Notes under the pieces: generated by a model
What the model was told of the DNA's origin: nothing
The model's database searches: none
What the model saw: the letters and a program-made list of their open reading frames with translations, nothing else
DNA from: Lepidostoma basale
Lineage: Eukaryota; Arthropoda; Insecta; Trichoptera; Lepidostomatidae
Direction of reading: 5' to 3'
Assembly (NCBI GenBank): GCA_022606425.2
Contig: JAHDVF020000734.1
Coordinates: 2,047,434-2,111,433, forward strand
Length of the DNA: 64,000 nucleotides
In this document: positions 35,501 to 46,150 of the stretch, in pieces
Numbering within the stretch: position 1 is the first letter of the stretch
How the letters are laid out: the number at the start of each line of letters is the position of its first letter
Program-made: the position numbers and the translations under genes

Positions 35501-35764
35501 CTTCCAAGAAACGTATATAGGTATAATGTAAAACTAAGCTGCATTTTACGTTATTAAAAATAATAAAAATGACTTTAACGAGCATATAAAAATAAGACAG
35601 TATTTGACACATATTTCATTGTTATTGGAAAAATAAAGTGTTAGTATTCATGACATTGTCTTATTTTCATTAACCTACCTAATTACATTAAATCTTTTGA
35701 TTTATAGCTGTAGATATAGCTTCTATGAGTTAATGACACATTTTCATATTTTGGCCCCACTGTG
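32596..35764 (+). mobile_element. Transib (RAG1-related) DNA transposon, complete but inactive
   Basis: The ends are CACTATGGGGC (32596-32606) and, inverted, CACAGTGGGGC (35754-35764). CGGCG flanks both sides (32591-32595, 35765-35769), fitting the GC-rich 5-bp duplications of the Transib superfamily. The transposase is read in pieces: MKSSGKEKLEDQIDFLQKE (33266 on), MSAEDALALLIEADLSPHQY (33948 on), KWGVDGGSGHSSHKQAF with the first catalytic Asp (34231 on), IIWQNPRPGSTRYCRPLKIE, MIDGKEYN with the second (34557 on), CYIRGATSKELN where one zinc-type Cys is Arg, LHGWIRFFECLLH, GFGNTNDGNTARRFF and EEAQEARNKDF, ending at TAA 35456-35458. RAG1, the V(D)J recombinase, descends from this superfamily. 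Stops, frameshifts and a SINE make this copy dead. Confidence 0.85.
33440..33770 (-). repeat. tRNA-Gly-derived SINE inside Transib
   Basis: On the minus strand the head 33770-33697 is tRNA-like: A box TGGCAGAGTGG and B box GGTTCGATTCC fit the consensus exactly, and a seven-base loop TTCCCAT would present a CCC (Gly) anticodon. The stems are imperfect. A body follows, with an A-run (T-run on the + strand, 33523-33541). The left boundary is uncertain. RNA polymerase III transcription from these boxes is expected from the family. Confidence 0.75.
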
Positions 35765-35769
35765 CGGCG

Positions 35770-36177
35770 CGCGGCCGGGGAGGGATGCTCCTTCTTCTGA
35801 GGTCGGGGACGGACTGACTACTGACTAAACTGTCCGGATTTTTCCAATCCACAGGGTGGGGGGGTTAGGTCATCCCCCCCCAAAGTGTGGCCACTCACGA
35901 AAATTGTCAATTCACTTCTTTAAACACTATTATTGTTTTTCCTACCCACTATTATTGTTTTTCATAGTCTTATCACTAATTAAAATTAAACTTAACTAAG
36001 ATCAAACAAGCCTCCAGAGAGAAAACGTATTTTCGGCCATGTAAAATTTGTCTAGTGCAATCTCACCTATTATGCCATGAAACATGGCTATATCACAGTG
36101 ATCTAATTTTATTTCGATTATAAACGTAAAATTAGTGTAAAATACGAGTATAATTAAATTATTACTCCTTATATCTT
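35770..36177. other. No gene seen
   Basis: GC-rich continuation of the Transib target, then AT-rich sequence with a short direct repeat of CCCACTATTATTGTTTTTC-like words at 35927-35960. Confidence 0.5.
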
Positions 36178-36450
36178 CTTCTTCTTCCGGTGCCGTGTCA
36201 GGTCCCCCAACGTTGACGATCACTGCAACAAAGACATCTCTGTCCTGCGCCACTTGGAACAGGTTCTGGACTCTGGTCATTCCTGTCCAATCTTTTATGT
36301 TCCGCAGCCAAGACAACTGCCTTCTACCTACTCCCCGACGTGCCTCTACTTTACCAATGAATATCAGTCGGAGGAGGTGGTACTTCTCTCCCCTCACCGC
36401 AAGACCCAAATACGAGACCTTTCTAACTTTCACACTCGACAACAGCTATC
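36178..36450 (-). mobile_element. LINE C-terminal fragment with GAA tail
   Basis: The minus frame 36442-36002 starts with VRKVSYLGLAVRGEKYHLL, then IGKVEARRGVGRRQLSWLRN and WTGMTRVQNLFQVAQDRDVF, the LINE thumb. It ends in (GAA)n, which appears as TTCTTCTTCTTCC at 36177-36189 on the + strand. The retroelement ends here although the frame runs on. Confidence 0.78.
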
Positions 36451-36896
36451 TATTGGCTCTAGCTCTCTGTAGTACGTCTGCAGTACGTCGTAGTACTCTT
36501 TATATACGCGTTACAAATATTTTAATATAATAAAATTTTGTTTCCGAACTGCTGGTGTATCAATTCAGCTGCTTAACCTCTCTTCCCTGAAAATTCTCCG
36601 TAATATTGTCAAAGAATGTGATGTGGAATCTTCCCCATTTGTTAAGTACCAACAATATTAATGAAATAACATTGTAAATAATGTTTATATTTATTTATTG
36701 TTTCGAAAAAGTCGCAATACTTTTTACAATATTTTGACATTTCAGATCAAGCCGGGCCCACATTTAATTCAACATTACAGCTTGGTAAACATTGATTTCG
36801 AGACGGCATTGGCAGGTTTTGCTATTTTTCGGCGTATACAAAATAGTCTGTGGTTAGTATTTGGGTTCTGTGGATTACGCCAAAATTTTGACAAGC
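36451..36896 (+). promoter_or_regulatory. Upstream region of POLDIP3-like gene
   Basis: No separate gene. AT-rich, without an obvious TATA box at a convincing distance. It must contain the promoter unless a further non-coding exon lies upstream of the LINE fragment. Confidence 0.35.
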
Positions 36897-39800
36897 ATGG
36901 CGTCGGTGGAGTTGAGTTTAGACGATATTATTCGTAAAAAACGTATTCCTCCTTCGAGACGTGGAAGGGGAGGGTATATGACTTTCTTAATAATATTTGA
37001 TTCTTCATCCTTTAATACCGACAAATGTTACAGACCGTTTTAATTTCGCAGAGGACGTCAAGTTGGATTAACAAGGCACCAGTTCAAACCGATGGTCTCA
37101 CCGGCAACTAGAAAATTCGTACCGTCACAAAGAGGCGGGTTTGTAAATGCGCGGATATTAGGCGATGCACGAAATAAAATTATATTGAAAAACAGAACCA
37201 GAATCACAGACGCGAGAGATAAGTTAGCAGAAATGGCTAAGCATAAAGATGCCAGGTTTAAATTGGAGACTCTCCGAATGAACAGGGTCAGTTCATTCAA
37301 TATTTTAGGCATAGTTTTCGTCTGAAATTGTTTGAAATGCGTTTCGTTTTACACACACTATTTTGTTTAGGGTGGCGGCAATACAAATGTAACAGGGAAC
37401 ATGGTCCAAAAGAATAGAATCCCCGCCGGCTTCAAATCAAAGAGGATGCTCAGTACTCTCAACAGAGGTGACTGCTTTGTTTACGTTTCTTAAGAATTTC
37501 CAACACCCACTGTTTGTAAAGAATAGTCGCTTATAATTCTTTTGGCTCTCATACTTTAATCCATTTTGTGTTCCATATGCATACTTTGAACTGAGGAAAG
37601 TACATAAAAAGGTTTAGGTTTCGCAGATCTGACAAGACAAGTGCACTCGTCCCCGCTGTACCCCGCGCCGCGCACCCACCTCTCTCCTCCGGACGGCTAC
37701 CCTTTGGACGTGTCCATGGAAGAAGGTAATATGTCTCTTTGCCCATAATAGTCCCGCGTTGAATGACATACTGTGTTCTGAGCTAACCTGTGCTGTCTCC
37801 ATACAGAATATGTTCCCGGGCCTCCCAAGCCGATAGTCCGATCCGTGAGGAATGATTCTCACTACCTGCCCCCCCCTCCCTCCTTCCCCCTCCTGGCCCG
37901 CAGCCGCACACCCAAGCCCCTGCGAGACAAGACGGTGCTGAGCAACAAGAAGAACGGGTTCAACCTGACTATTGTGGCCAAGAACAACGACATCCGAAAA
38001 CAGTCGGCAAGTGCGGGCATCTTGAAGAGGTACACCATACTTCTTTCTTCTGCAGAACTGCGCTGAACATTTTACTCTTCCTCTTTTGATACAATTTTAA
38101 TGCTGGTGACATGTTTTGTCTTGCTGGAGAAGTATGAAATGTATATTAACACGTTGATGGCCGACACCGAGGTATTCCAATTCAGTGTGTTATTCTGTCC
38201 GTCTACTATTCAACTTTTCTAACTTACTACCATATGGCCTTAGGATATCTTCATGGTTCTAAAATATATACTCATGAATGTGATAGGTACGTTAGAATAA
38301 AACACATGCATGATGTTTATATTTAATGTGCTTTTATTGACTTATAAAAATTAACACTATTATATAATATTATAAAGAAAGTTAAAGGTATAAAATTAAA
38401 ATCCATGTATTTTATACAATAATGTGGTTGAGTTGGCCATACACGACAATATGTTTTCTGGCGTATTTTCTGCCATATTCTTTTACATTTTCGCTATAAC
38501 ATCCTTTGCAACATTTTCTTATCGTTCGAGATAAACCTTCTTTGATTTTCAATTCGTGGTTTTCTCGTCTGGTCTTTGAAATAGGCGTTGTTTCCTTTTC
38601 ATTATTCTTGTTGCACAGATAATGAACAATTGCTTTTCTCAATGCTACCACGGAAAGTTTTTTTTATTGGTAGTCACTTTATAGAATATCAGTATATTTA
38701 CCATCACTAAAATCAATTCAATCCCAAGCTTTTTGTACCACTTGAGACTCTTCATTAGGGGGGATGAATAAGCAGTCATTTGATCTGATAGATCAATTGC
38801 GCCGTTTGTTTTATTATAATGGACCACTATTTGTGCCTTACATTTTTCTTGGCCTCTCTTGTTGGTTGTCTTTACAAATTTTACTGAATGTTTGGTATAC
38901 CAATTGTCCGTAAATAAAGTGTGTCCTTTATTGAACAGACTCTGACATAGCCCCATAACGATATTTGTAGGTGTCGTATTCACTGTATAAATTTTTTTCC
39001 CAGCGTACACTTCTATTTTATATGTATATCCTGGAATAGTGCATAATTTGAACACTTATCGCCCACGAAATGGAACCACACTCTGGTCAATGCACATAGC
39101 CTCATCAGGAGTGTAATGCTGTGTGAATTGAGAATGTTTAGCAATTCTCTAATTTTGTTAAGATGGTCATTTTTATTAGCTTCTTCATTGTTCATGAAGT
39201 GAATCTATTTGGACTCATCAACTTTTTGACAAAAGGTTGACCAAGCATCTCGTCTTTTAACCAGTAGTCAATAAGTTTTGGTGATTTTACTATTACTATT
39301 TATTTGTTGGTTTCCATCCACGTAAACGAGCATTTGAGCAATTTGCACTTCTAAGTAATTGTATAAATTTGTAAAATATACGTTCAAAGAGTTTGTCGGT
39401 AATAAATAGTTGGAAAGGTTTAATACCTGGAATTTCCGTTTATGGAATTACACTCGGCTGATTTCCTTTGGCTTCTATCCATTTCGATGAGGTAGGGCTA
39501 TTACCTGATGTGCCGGGCATAATCCCATCTTCACTTTCAGTATCAGATATAATACGACGACGTTTACGCAATCTTACTGGATGTAGGATAAATGAATCTT
39601 CTTCTTCTTCACTTTTGGTAGACTCAGGAGTCTGTTATTTCAGGCGGGTTCTCTTGAGACGCTGAACTCCAGCTTTCTCTCCACCGTTTCGGGGGTCTTC
39701 CTGGTCGGCGTTGTCCGTTTGGCGTTCCATGGAGAGCTATGTGTGGTATCCTATTTGAGCTCATCCTTTCTACATGTTGATGCCAGTAACGCCATCTTTG

Positions 39801-42711
39801 ACGTCCCCATCTGACCACTCAAACTCCATTTCGGGGTAATTATTTTCTGTAAAAAAAAAAAAATATATATATAGGGTCTTTCATTAAGCGCTTCCTATCT
39901 TTAAATTTAAATAAAACAAAGTGTGTGTGAGATATCATCGACATTTTTTATTCATTTGAAAGGCCTATGGATGCCATTATGTATGGAATATAACATCATT
40001 CAAATGTCCGCCGCGGCTTCTCTGGGTGGCGCGCATCCGATATGTCCAATTTTCCATGACTCTGGCGCATAAATCAGGCCGAATTTTACCGATGGCATGG
40101 GTAATGTTGGCTTTGAGGGCTGTTGTGGTTTGTGGCTCTTTCGCATAGACCTGCGACTTAAGAAAACCCCACAAGAAAAAGTCTAACGGGGTCAAATCGC
40201 ACGATCTCGGTGACCAGTTCACATCACCTCCACGTGAGATGACCATGCTCTCAAATCGCTGGTGCAGAATGTCCAATGTGGCATGAGCTGTGTGGTATGT
40301 TGCGCCGTCCAATTCAATATCATCCAATTCAGGCCAAAATAAGTCGGTAATCATCAACCTATAGCGCTCGCCGTTGACGGTGATGGCCTGGCCAACGTCG
40401 TTCTCAAAGAAATATGGACCGATGACGCCGCCAGCCCAAAATCCACACCAAACAGTGACTTTTTCGGGATGCATTGGACGCTCTTGGATCTCATGTGAAT
40501 TAGTATTGTCCCAAATTCGACAATTTTGTTTGTTGACGTACCCATTCATCCAGAAATGTGCCTCATCGCTGAAGATGATTTTTCAATGAAAATTAGGGTC
40601 AGTTTCCAACTGCTCCAGAGCCCATTTAGCGAACACACGTCGTTGTCTATGGTCGTTTAGCTTGAGCTCCTGGGTCAGTTGAATTTTGTACGGGTGCAGG
40701 CCCAAGTCACGACGCAAAATTCGCCAAGTTGTAGTCTGCGAAAGGCCGAGTTCTTGTAAGCGACGCGAAATCGACTGCTTCGGATTCTCCTGCAAACTCT
40801 CACGGACAGCGGCGATGTTTTCGGCAGATCTTGCGTTTCGTCGACGTACGGGTGTTGGTTGATTGATTACTGAACCAGTGGACTCAAATTTATCCACCAC
40901 ACTGCGAATAGTCCTCTCAGTAGGACACTTATGGCGACCGTAAAATGGGCGAAGCGCGCGGAACGTTGTCCGAACAGAATACCGATTTTGATAAAACAAT
41001 TGTATAATTTGCACGTGTTGTTGAATGCTATATCCGTCCATGGTGATTTGGCAAAACAGACTGAATAAATGACAGCCAATTTGACAGATGTCGCTTCAAC
41101 AATATGGCCGCTATCAACTGTCAAAGTTCGGAAGTGCCTATTGGAAGACCCGACAGTGTGGCCGACACGGCGCCATGTATCATATTTTACTACTAGTGAC
41201 TACTTGGTCAGCCACCGGTGGCTGACACATCAAATTGCACAATAAATCTCCTCAAAAATACCTTAAACCAAATTAAATAATTGTTTTTCTACCTAATATT
41301 AAATTAAAAATGTGAAAACATTATTTGGACATTTTAGGAAAACCCTATTGGCGATCAATGTGTTAACATTTGATAATATCCTGGTAAGGCGAAATATGTA
41401 ACTCCAATAAAATATAATAGTACTCCTAGAAAATGGAAATTATTGATATTAACTTTTCTCTGTATGGAACTGACAAAAGAAGTATGAAAGTAGAATAAAT
41501 GCAGTAGAAATGAGATATCTTATACGAATGAGTGTCAAATGAAAATATAAGAAGTGAATGCCGTGCGAATGAAAGTGTTATGAACAAAATAAAAACTTAT
41601 CCATTAGGTCTTACTCCACTTCACTTGTACATTCATTGTCTCCATTGCTGATCTCTTGGCTGCTTCTATGTTTCCAAGCTCCCATTGCAACACCAGATCT
41701 GGGTCCCGAGATCATTCTTAGGAGATCCTTTGTTATTCTTTAACCCTTACAGCTCCTAAGTCATGACATTCGACATCGACTTTATTCCAGTGAGTCCTAT
41801 GTCGAATGTCATTCGACATTTTTCTTCTTCATCAGTTTAGTGTCAAAATACAAGCAAACATTTTTTTTCTCGCTCGTATTTAGTGTAGATAAAAACTTGG
41901 ATGTATGTATTGTTTTACCCTGTAATTCTGTAAATCTATTGTGGACCCGATGGAACATTTTTTTTTTGTGGACCGAAAGGGTAAAGAGTCATTGTCCATG
42001 ACTCGGAACCATATGACATCGCTTGCTTGATGACTGTTATATTAATGTGGTTGAGTCATAGTTAATTCCAAATTTTAACATTTTAATCTACAGACGTTGT
42101 CCTGCCCGAATGTTGGCTTGCCTGCTATTCAGCTAACGTTTTTTCGATAAACTAATAATTATTTGAAATATTTTAGAACATTTCGACACGAGGAGTCAAC
42201 ATACATCCGCGAGCGCAGCCCTTGCGAGCCCGTGTCCATTTTGAAGAAGAGGCCGGCCGTGTCCTTGCGGGGACGGCTGGAGAGCCCCCCTCGGCGACCC
42301 GCACGTCGCTCCTCCCCGCCCTCGCCGTCGCCTTCCCGCTCCCCCCCCGCCCCCCCGGGGTACAGGATCGTGGTCAGCAACCTGCGCAGCAGCGTCACGG
42401 CCTCAGACATTCACGAGCTGTTTGGAGACATCGGGGACTTGCTGGAGTCCAGGCTGGTGAGGCCCGGCACGGCGGAGGTGATCTACAAGACGCTGGTGGA
42501 CGCGCAGAAGGCAGTGGACGTGTACCACAACCGGCAGCTGGACGGGCAGCCCATGAACTGCTTCCTGCTCAACCCGCGCAACCCGCCCCCCGCCCCCCCT
42601 CCTGCCGCCAAGTCCAGCTCCGCCCCCCTGCTGCCCGCCAGCTCTAACTCCAGTGTAGTACCCGATATTTCCACCTTCTACAAGGTTTTGTTTGGTAAGG
42701 ATCACTATTGA
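36897..42711 (+). CDS. POLDIP3: POLDIP3/SKAR-like RNA-binding protein, 6 coding exons
   Basis: Exons: 36897-36973, 37052-37286, 37371-37467, 37627-37725, 37807-38029 and 42177-42711, all GT-AG and in phase, giving 421 residues. The start is MASVELSLDDIIRKKR, the conserved family N-terminus. Repeated DAR-x-K motifs follow (GDARNKI, TDARDKL, KDARFKL, residues about 70-100), then Arg/Pro/Ser-rich linkers. One RRM lies at about 306-378: IVVSNLRSSVTASDIHELF as RNP2 and first helix, RPGTAEVIY as RNP1-like, LDGQPMNCFLLNP at the end. The C-terminal DISTFYKVLFG matches the family's end motif. POLDIP3/SKAR links the exon-junction and TREX complexes with mRNA export and S6 kinase-dependent translation in mammals; the same nuclear role here is inferred. 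The last intron (38030-42176) is crowded with antisense TEs. Confidence 0.9.
38412..39600 (-). mobile_element. piggyBac transposase relic, antisense in POLDIP3 intron
   Basis: On the minus strand, from high to low coordinate: an acidic N-terminal part with ISDTESEDGIMPGTSG (about 39550), MFKLCTIPGYTYKIEVYAGK at 39055, GHTLFTDNWYT, HYNKTNGAIDLSDQM followed by SLKWYKKLGIEL, and a cysteine-rich C-terminus with RKCCKGCY (38543-38520). This is piggyBac order (DDD core then a zinc-type domain). Parts of the core between 39190 and 39440 are scrambled by stops, and a LINE piece splits the N-terminus. I could not identify TTAA-flanked ends. Confidence 0.85.
39598..39830 (-). mobile_element. LINE C-terminal fragment with GAA tail in piggyBac
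   Basis: The minus frame 39818-39624 reads WGRQRWRYWHQHVERMSSNR, then GQRRPGRPPKRWRESW, ending in a GAAGAAGAAG tail at about 39598-39609. A close relative lies at 44630-44960. It interrupts the piggyBac N-terminal frame and is thus younger. Confidence 0.78.
39874..41152 (-). mobile_element. mariner-like element, probable DD41D group, nearly intact
   Basis: The imperfect inverted ends begin GGGTCTTTCATTAAGC at 39874 and GGGTCTTCCAATAGGC (complement) at 41152. The minus-strand transposase starts at 41041 (MDGYSIQQHVQIIQLFYQN) and has two helix-turn-helix regions (TERTIRSVVDKF, SQTTTWRILRRD). It is interrupted by one TGA at 40583-40585, and continues IIFSDEAHFWMNG, VTVWCGFWAGGVIGPYFF, LDGATYHTA, CDLTPLDFFLWG and ends RSRGGHLNDVIFHT at 39977. 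Forty-one residues separate the second and third catalytic aspartates. About ten residues upstream of DGAT are deleted compared with what I expect of the family. A young, recently inactive copy in antisense to POLDIP3. Confidence 0.87.
41460..41595 (+). mobile_element. Short LINE fragment in POLDIP3 intron
   Basis: TGTATGGAACTGACAAAAGA, then AATAAATGCAGTAGAAATGAG and AAAGTGTTATGAACA, matches in order the segment 52888-53050 of the LINE at 52600-53345. Confidence 0.65.
41600..42176. other. Remainder of POLDIP3 last intron
   Basis: No gene. A perfect 10-bp inverted repeat (ATGTCGAATG, one base, CATTCGACAT) lies at 41799-41819, with a third CATTCGACAT at 41767-41776. Confidence 0.6.
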
Positions 42712-42776
42712 GAACCCTTTTATTTCAATCAATTTACTAAGGTCTTGTAAAAAATATGTTATTTTGTCATTGCTCA

Positions 42777-42782
42777 AATAAA
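42777..42782 (+). terminator. Poly(A) signal of POLDIP3-like gene
   Basis: AATAAA 66 bases after the stop codon, followed by a T-rich stretch, so the 3' untranslated region is about 90 bases. Confidence 0.75.
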
Positions 42783-42929
42783 GTTGCTGAAAACATTTCC
42801 ATTTTAATTTTCTTTTCTTATTGTTATTGGGAGCGGGCGGAATGGTTCCAACAGCTCGCTACCATCTCTCGGCCGATCAGAAGGTCCGGTTGAATCTAAA
42901 TATATGTTATAAAGTTTCGGAAGTTAAGA

Positions 42930-44330
42930 ATGCGAATGAAAGATTAATTCTGGCAGGCGATATGAATGGAGGGGTGGAGTGGGTTCGAAGAGTGCCTGTC
43001 TGGGTATGTTTGGTGATGCGAACATTAACTATAGGTAAAGGTGTGAGATTATTTGAAGTGTGATTGGGGTTTTCGTCCACAAGAGTCCTATCAGTGTACC
43101 TGGCAAAGAGGGAATGAGAGGATATTACGTCGCGATTAACTCTAGATCCTTAACTGTATTCTAAGAATCCCCCCTTTTACCACAGTAAAATTACACTTTT
43201 CCTATGCAGGTATGTATTTTATGTCGTGTCAATTAATTATTTAACAGAGCTAAGCTCCTCAAGAAAGTGTATCGGTGTGCATAGCTCGTGAATGAGCTTA
43301 CCTTTCTACAATGACGAGGGCTCTCTATTATATTCTCGAGCCTCGTATTTACTGTTCACTAGAAACAAACAAGGTCATGTGTGCGACAAACTATTATTTC
43401 CTTTTGCAAGATTTTTTAGATGGCCTAATAATAAATAAGAACTTGTAGATGTAGATTCCGGCGCAACACAGCTTCCAGATTGACAAGGTCTACCTTTTCT
43501 CCTGGTCATGTCAATGATTATTTTTTATAATAGCTGAACAATTTCCAAAACCGAAGTCAAAACGTGACGCACCTATACACACCTATACTCGCAACATTTG
43601 TTGTTTACTTTTTTGCGTATATCTATAACAATACAACATTGTGATATTAGGTGGACCGGAAAAAAATTAAAAAATTTTAATGAAACTTTATGTATCAACA
43701 TTTTAGATTATTTATCAAAATTTAACCTAAAATATATAATAATATCCACCATTTGAGATGACTAGAGTATATAGGGGAGCCAAACTTGAGGCGGACCACT
43801 TCTTGCTGGTTGCAAAGGTGGTCTTGTTTCGGGGATGGCGAACCAAGTCGCTTAAAATAGTGTCTGCCCCGTCTAGAGTCAAAGTTGAAAAACTTCCAAA
43901 TGATAACGTTAAAGATAAGTATTGTAAATGAAAGACTGAGTAAGTGTGAGATGAATGTGTTAAGATTAGACGAAAAATGGAACCATCTGAAAGAACGTTT
44001 GAAGAAAGTAGCGAAGGAAGTTTGCGGGACGTCTAAGCAAGGAAAAAAGAATGGCGATGGATGGTGTGATGGAAGTATAAAACAGCGTTAGAGAGAAGAA
44101 GGATGCGTGGAACAATTTAATTGCAGTGGATAGTGAGGACAGCGACAAGTACGTGAGAGCGAAAACAATTTACAGTATATGTAAAAAGAATGTGAAAGTG
44201 AAAAAAAAATTACCAACCACTTCCAGAAAAATATCAAGATGTTCGGGAAGAAGGTGAAAAAATCCCGGAACTCTTGGGAAAGCAGATACGGAAGAATGTT
44301 AACGAGTGAGAAGAGTGTGACTGCAGTACT
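42930..44330 (+). mobile_element. LINE endonuclease and linker fragments
   Basis: At 42937-43060 the + frame reads NERLILAGDMNGGVEWVRR, an endonuclease GD(M/F)N motif, and continues in a shifted frame to a VHKS...YLAKRE stretch by 43130. At 43890-44330, words such as WNHLKERLKKVAKEVCG belong to the linker of the same LINE type. The part between (43141-43860) has no recognisable feature. Probably one degraded copy of the family better preserved at 52600-53345. Confidence 0.62.
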
Positions 44331-44629
44331 GTAGTGAGAGTAGTATACTCTCGCATGCCTGAGTTACTCCCGAACGCTTCAGTCAATATATGAACCTCAT
44401 ACGGGCTATGTTTAAGCGTCGTGGTCTGTTTTTCCGACAACCAATTACGGGTACACTGAATAAAACATTATTTCATACTTATTTAAGATTTTATTCATTG
44501 ATAAAAAATATAATAGTAGGTAATTTAGGAATCCACAAATTTAAATCATGACAATGACTGACAAACACTTATTACGAACAATGTTCTAGCATCTCCTTTG
44601 AATGTTTGAGTAAGTCAGGATTGTTTGTT

Positions 44630-44960
44630 CTTCTTCTTCTTCTGATTGTAGATCTTGCGATCTGTTTATGCAAGATATCAACTTTCTTCCTGTGTTGAAA
44701 ACGACCAGCCTTCTCTCCATCTATTTGGTGGTCGTCCTGGTGGTTGACGGCCCTCTGGAGTCTCGTGCATCACGATATTAGGAATTCTTGCTCGATCCAT
44801 TCTCTCGATATGGTCCCTCCAGAATCGTCTTCTCTGCCTACTCCATCTCACTATGTCTTTGTCAATTTAATTTTGCAGGATTTGCGTATTTGTTCATTCT
44901 CTCTAAGGGTTCTCCCCACAATAGGTCGCAATGTTCTCATTTCTGCTACTCTTGAGAGAT
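44630..44960 (-). mobile_element. LINE C-terminal fragment with GAA tail
   Basis: The minus strand gives RIPNIVMHETPEGRQPPGRP-like text (MHETPEGRQ, then PGRPPNRWRE) across shifted frames at about 44850-44700, followed by an EEG W-type end and a (GAA)n tail at 44631-44642. Same subfamily as 39598-39830. It abuts the hAT C-terminus and probably removed or displaced its end. Confidence 0.7.
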
Positions 44961-45539
44961 GTTTGGTTCTGACAGTATGTCATTATGGGCCTGATGCATG
45001 TTTTATAATGCATGTTTGTTTCTTGTTATTCTTAATTTTAGGCACAATTCCAGGTTCTCGTCAATAAGATGACTTCCCAGTTTACTCTTGTTAAAGTTCA
45101 TGCTTGAAAAATTTTGTCCGCATGAATATGTAGAACCGAAAAGAGAAAGATCAGCAAATGCGAGTTTTTTCAGCTGATCATCAGAGTCAGGAATACTTTT
45201 CCAATGCGTTTAAGATGGTCATGTCTTCCTTCTCCAGGTCTTTCAAAGAATAACACCTGTGTTGTGAACTAAGCTCACATTTGTTCTTCTCCAATATTTT
45301 CAAATCAACACAAAGGCGTAATTTAGAGTTTCGTATTTCCTTGTTTTTTAAATCCAGCAATTGTATTTCAAAGTTACCAATGTCAATGTCAAAAAGAGAA
45401 AATTTTAAATATGTTATTGTAGCATGAGGATGTTTGACGAATGCTAAGGTCACTCTGCTGTTTTTTAATTCCTGAAACCTGTTGAGAAATGCTTACCCCA
45501 TATTTAAAATGGTTGTTTTCAGTGGCGATGAGGTTTGCA

Positions 45540-45672
45540 ACCCATCACACCGCGTCTCCCGCGGAGCAAAAAGAGAAGGGTGGAGTGCCGCATCAGTAAA
45601 AGTGTGACAGTCCATTCTTTCTGCCTACCCTTTCGAGAAGACGGCGTGATGGTTAGTTAGTTAGTTAGTTTT
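45540..45672 (+). mobile_element. LINE 3' end with TTAG tail
   Basis: GAGTGCCGCATCAGTAAAAG is followed by CCATTCTTTCTGCCTACCC and GACGGCGTGATGG, then (TTAG)n at 45653-45671. The same 3' end, GACGGCGTGATGG or AACGGCGTGATGG plus a T/G-rich tail, closes the copies at 51340-51490 and 52600-53345. Confidence 0.78.
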
Positions 45673-45689
45673 GTTTTCAAATCTTCTTC

Positions 45690-46150
45690 TTTTCTTCCTC
45701 AGCCTATTCCCGTCCACTCCTGGAAAAAGGTCTCCTCCATTCGCTTCCATGTCACTCTGCCCTGTACAGACTGCATCCGGGTTATTCCGACGTGTCTGTT
45801 CAGATCATCCTTCCACCGTAGTTTTGGTCGCCCTGCACTTCTCTTTGCCGTCCACGGTCTCCAAGTCAGCAGTCTTCTTGCCCTCTGAGCTTCTGGCTAC
45901 ATGACCTGCCATTGTCATTTTAGAGTCGCCACCCGGTGGATGATGTCAGTGACCCTTGTATTTTCTCTCACCGTATCGTTTCTAACTCTTGTCTCTTAGG
46001 CTTATTCCCAATATGGCTCTTTGGGTCACTCGTAGTTTCTCGGCACTTTGTTTGGACAATGTAACATTTTCAAAACCATAAGTACCAACTGGTCAAACGC
46101 AGGCTTCATAGACTTTTCGTTTCAGGTTGATCGGTATTTTCTGTTTTTTA
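45690..46150 (-). mobile_element. LINE reverse transcriptase C-terminal fragment
   Basis: Minus-strand frames give INLKRKVYEACV, GTYGFENVTLSKQSAEKLRV, TQRAILGISLRDKS, AGHVARSSEGK and a DLETVDG segment, the thumb and connection of a LINE. It lies within the hAT relic. Confidence 0.8.

Noticed and set aside
32596..35764. RSS nonamer with 12- or 23-bp spacer at the Transib ends
   Set aside because: I looked for an ACAAAAACC-like word at both distances and found none convincing; only the heptamer is claimed.
42222..42777. Overlapping frames on both strands in the last POLDIP3 exon
   Set aside because: GC-rich shadows of the RRM-coding exon.
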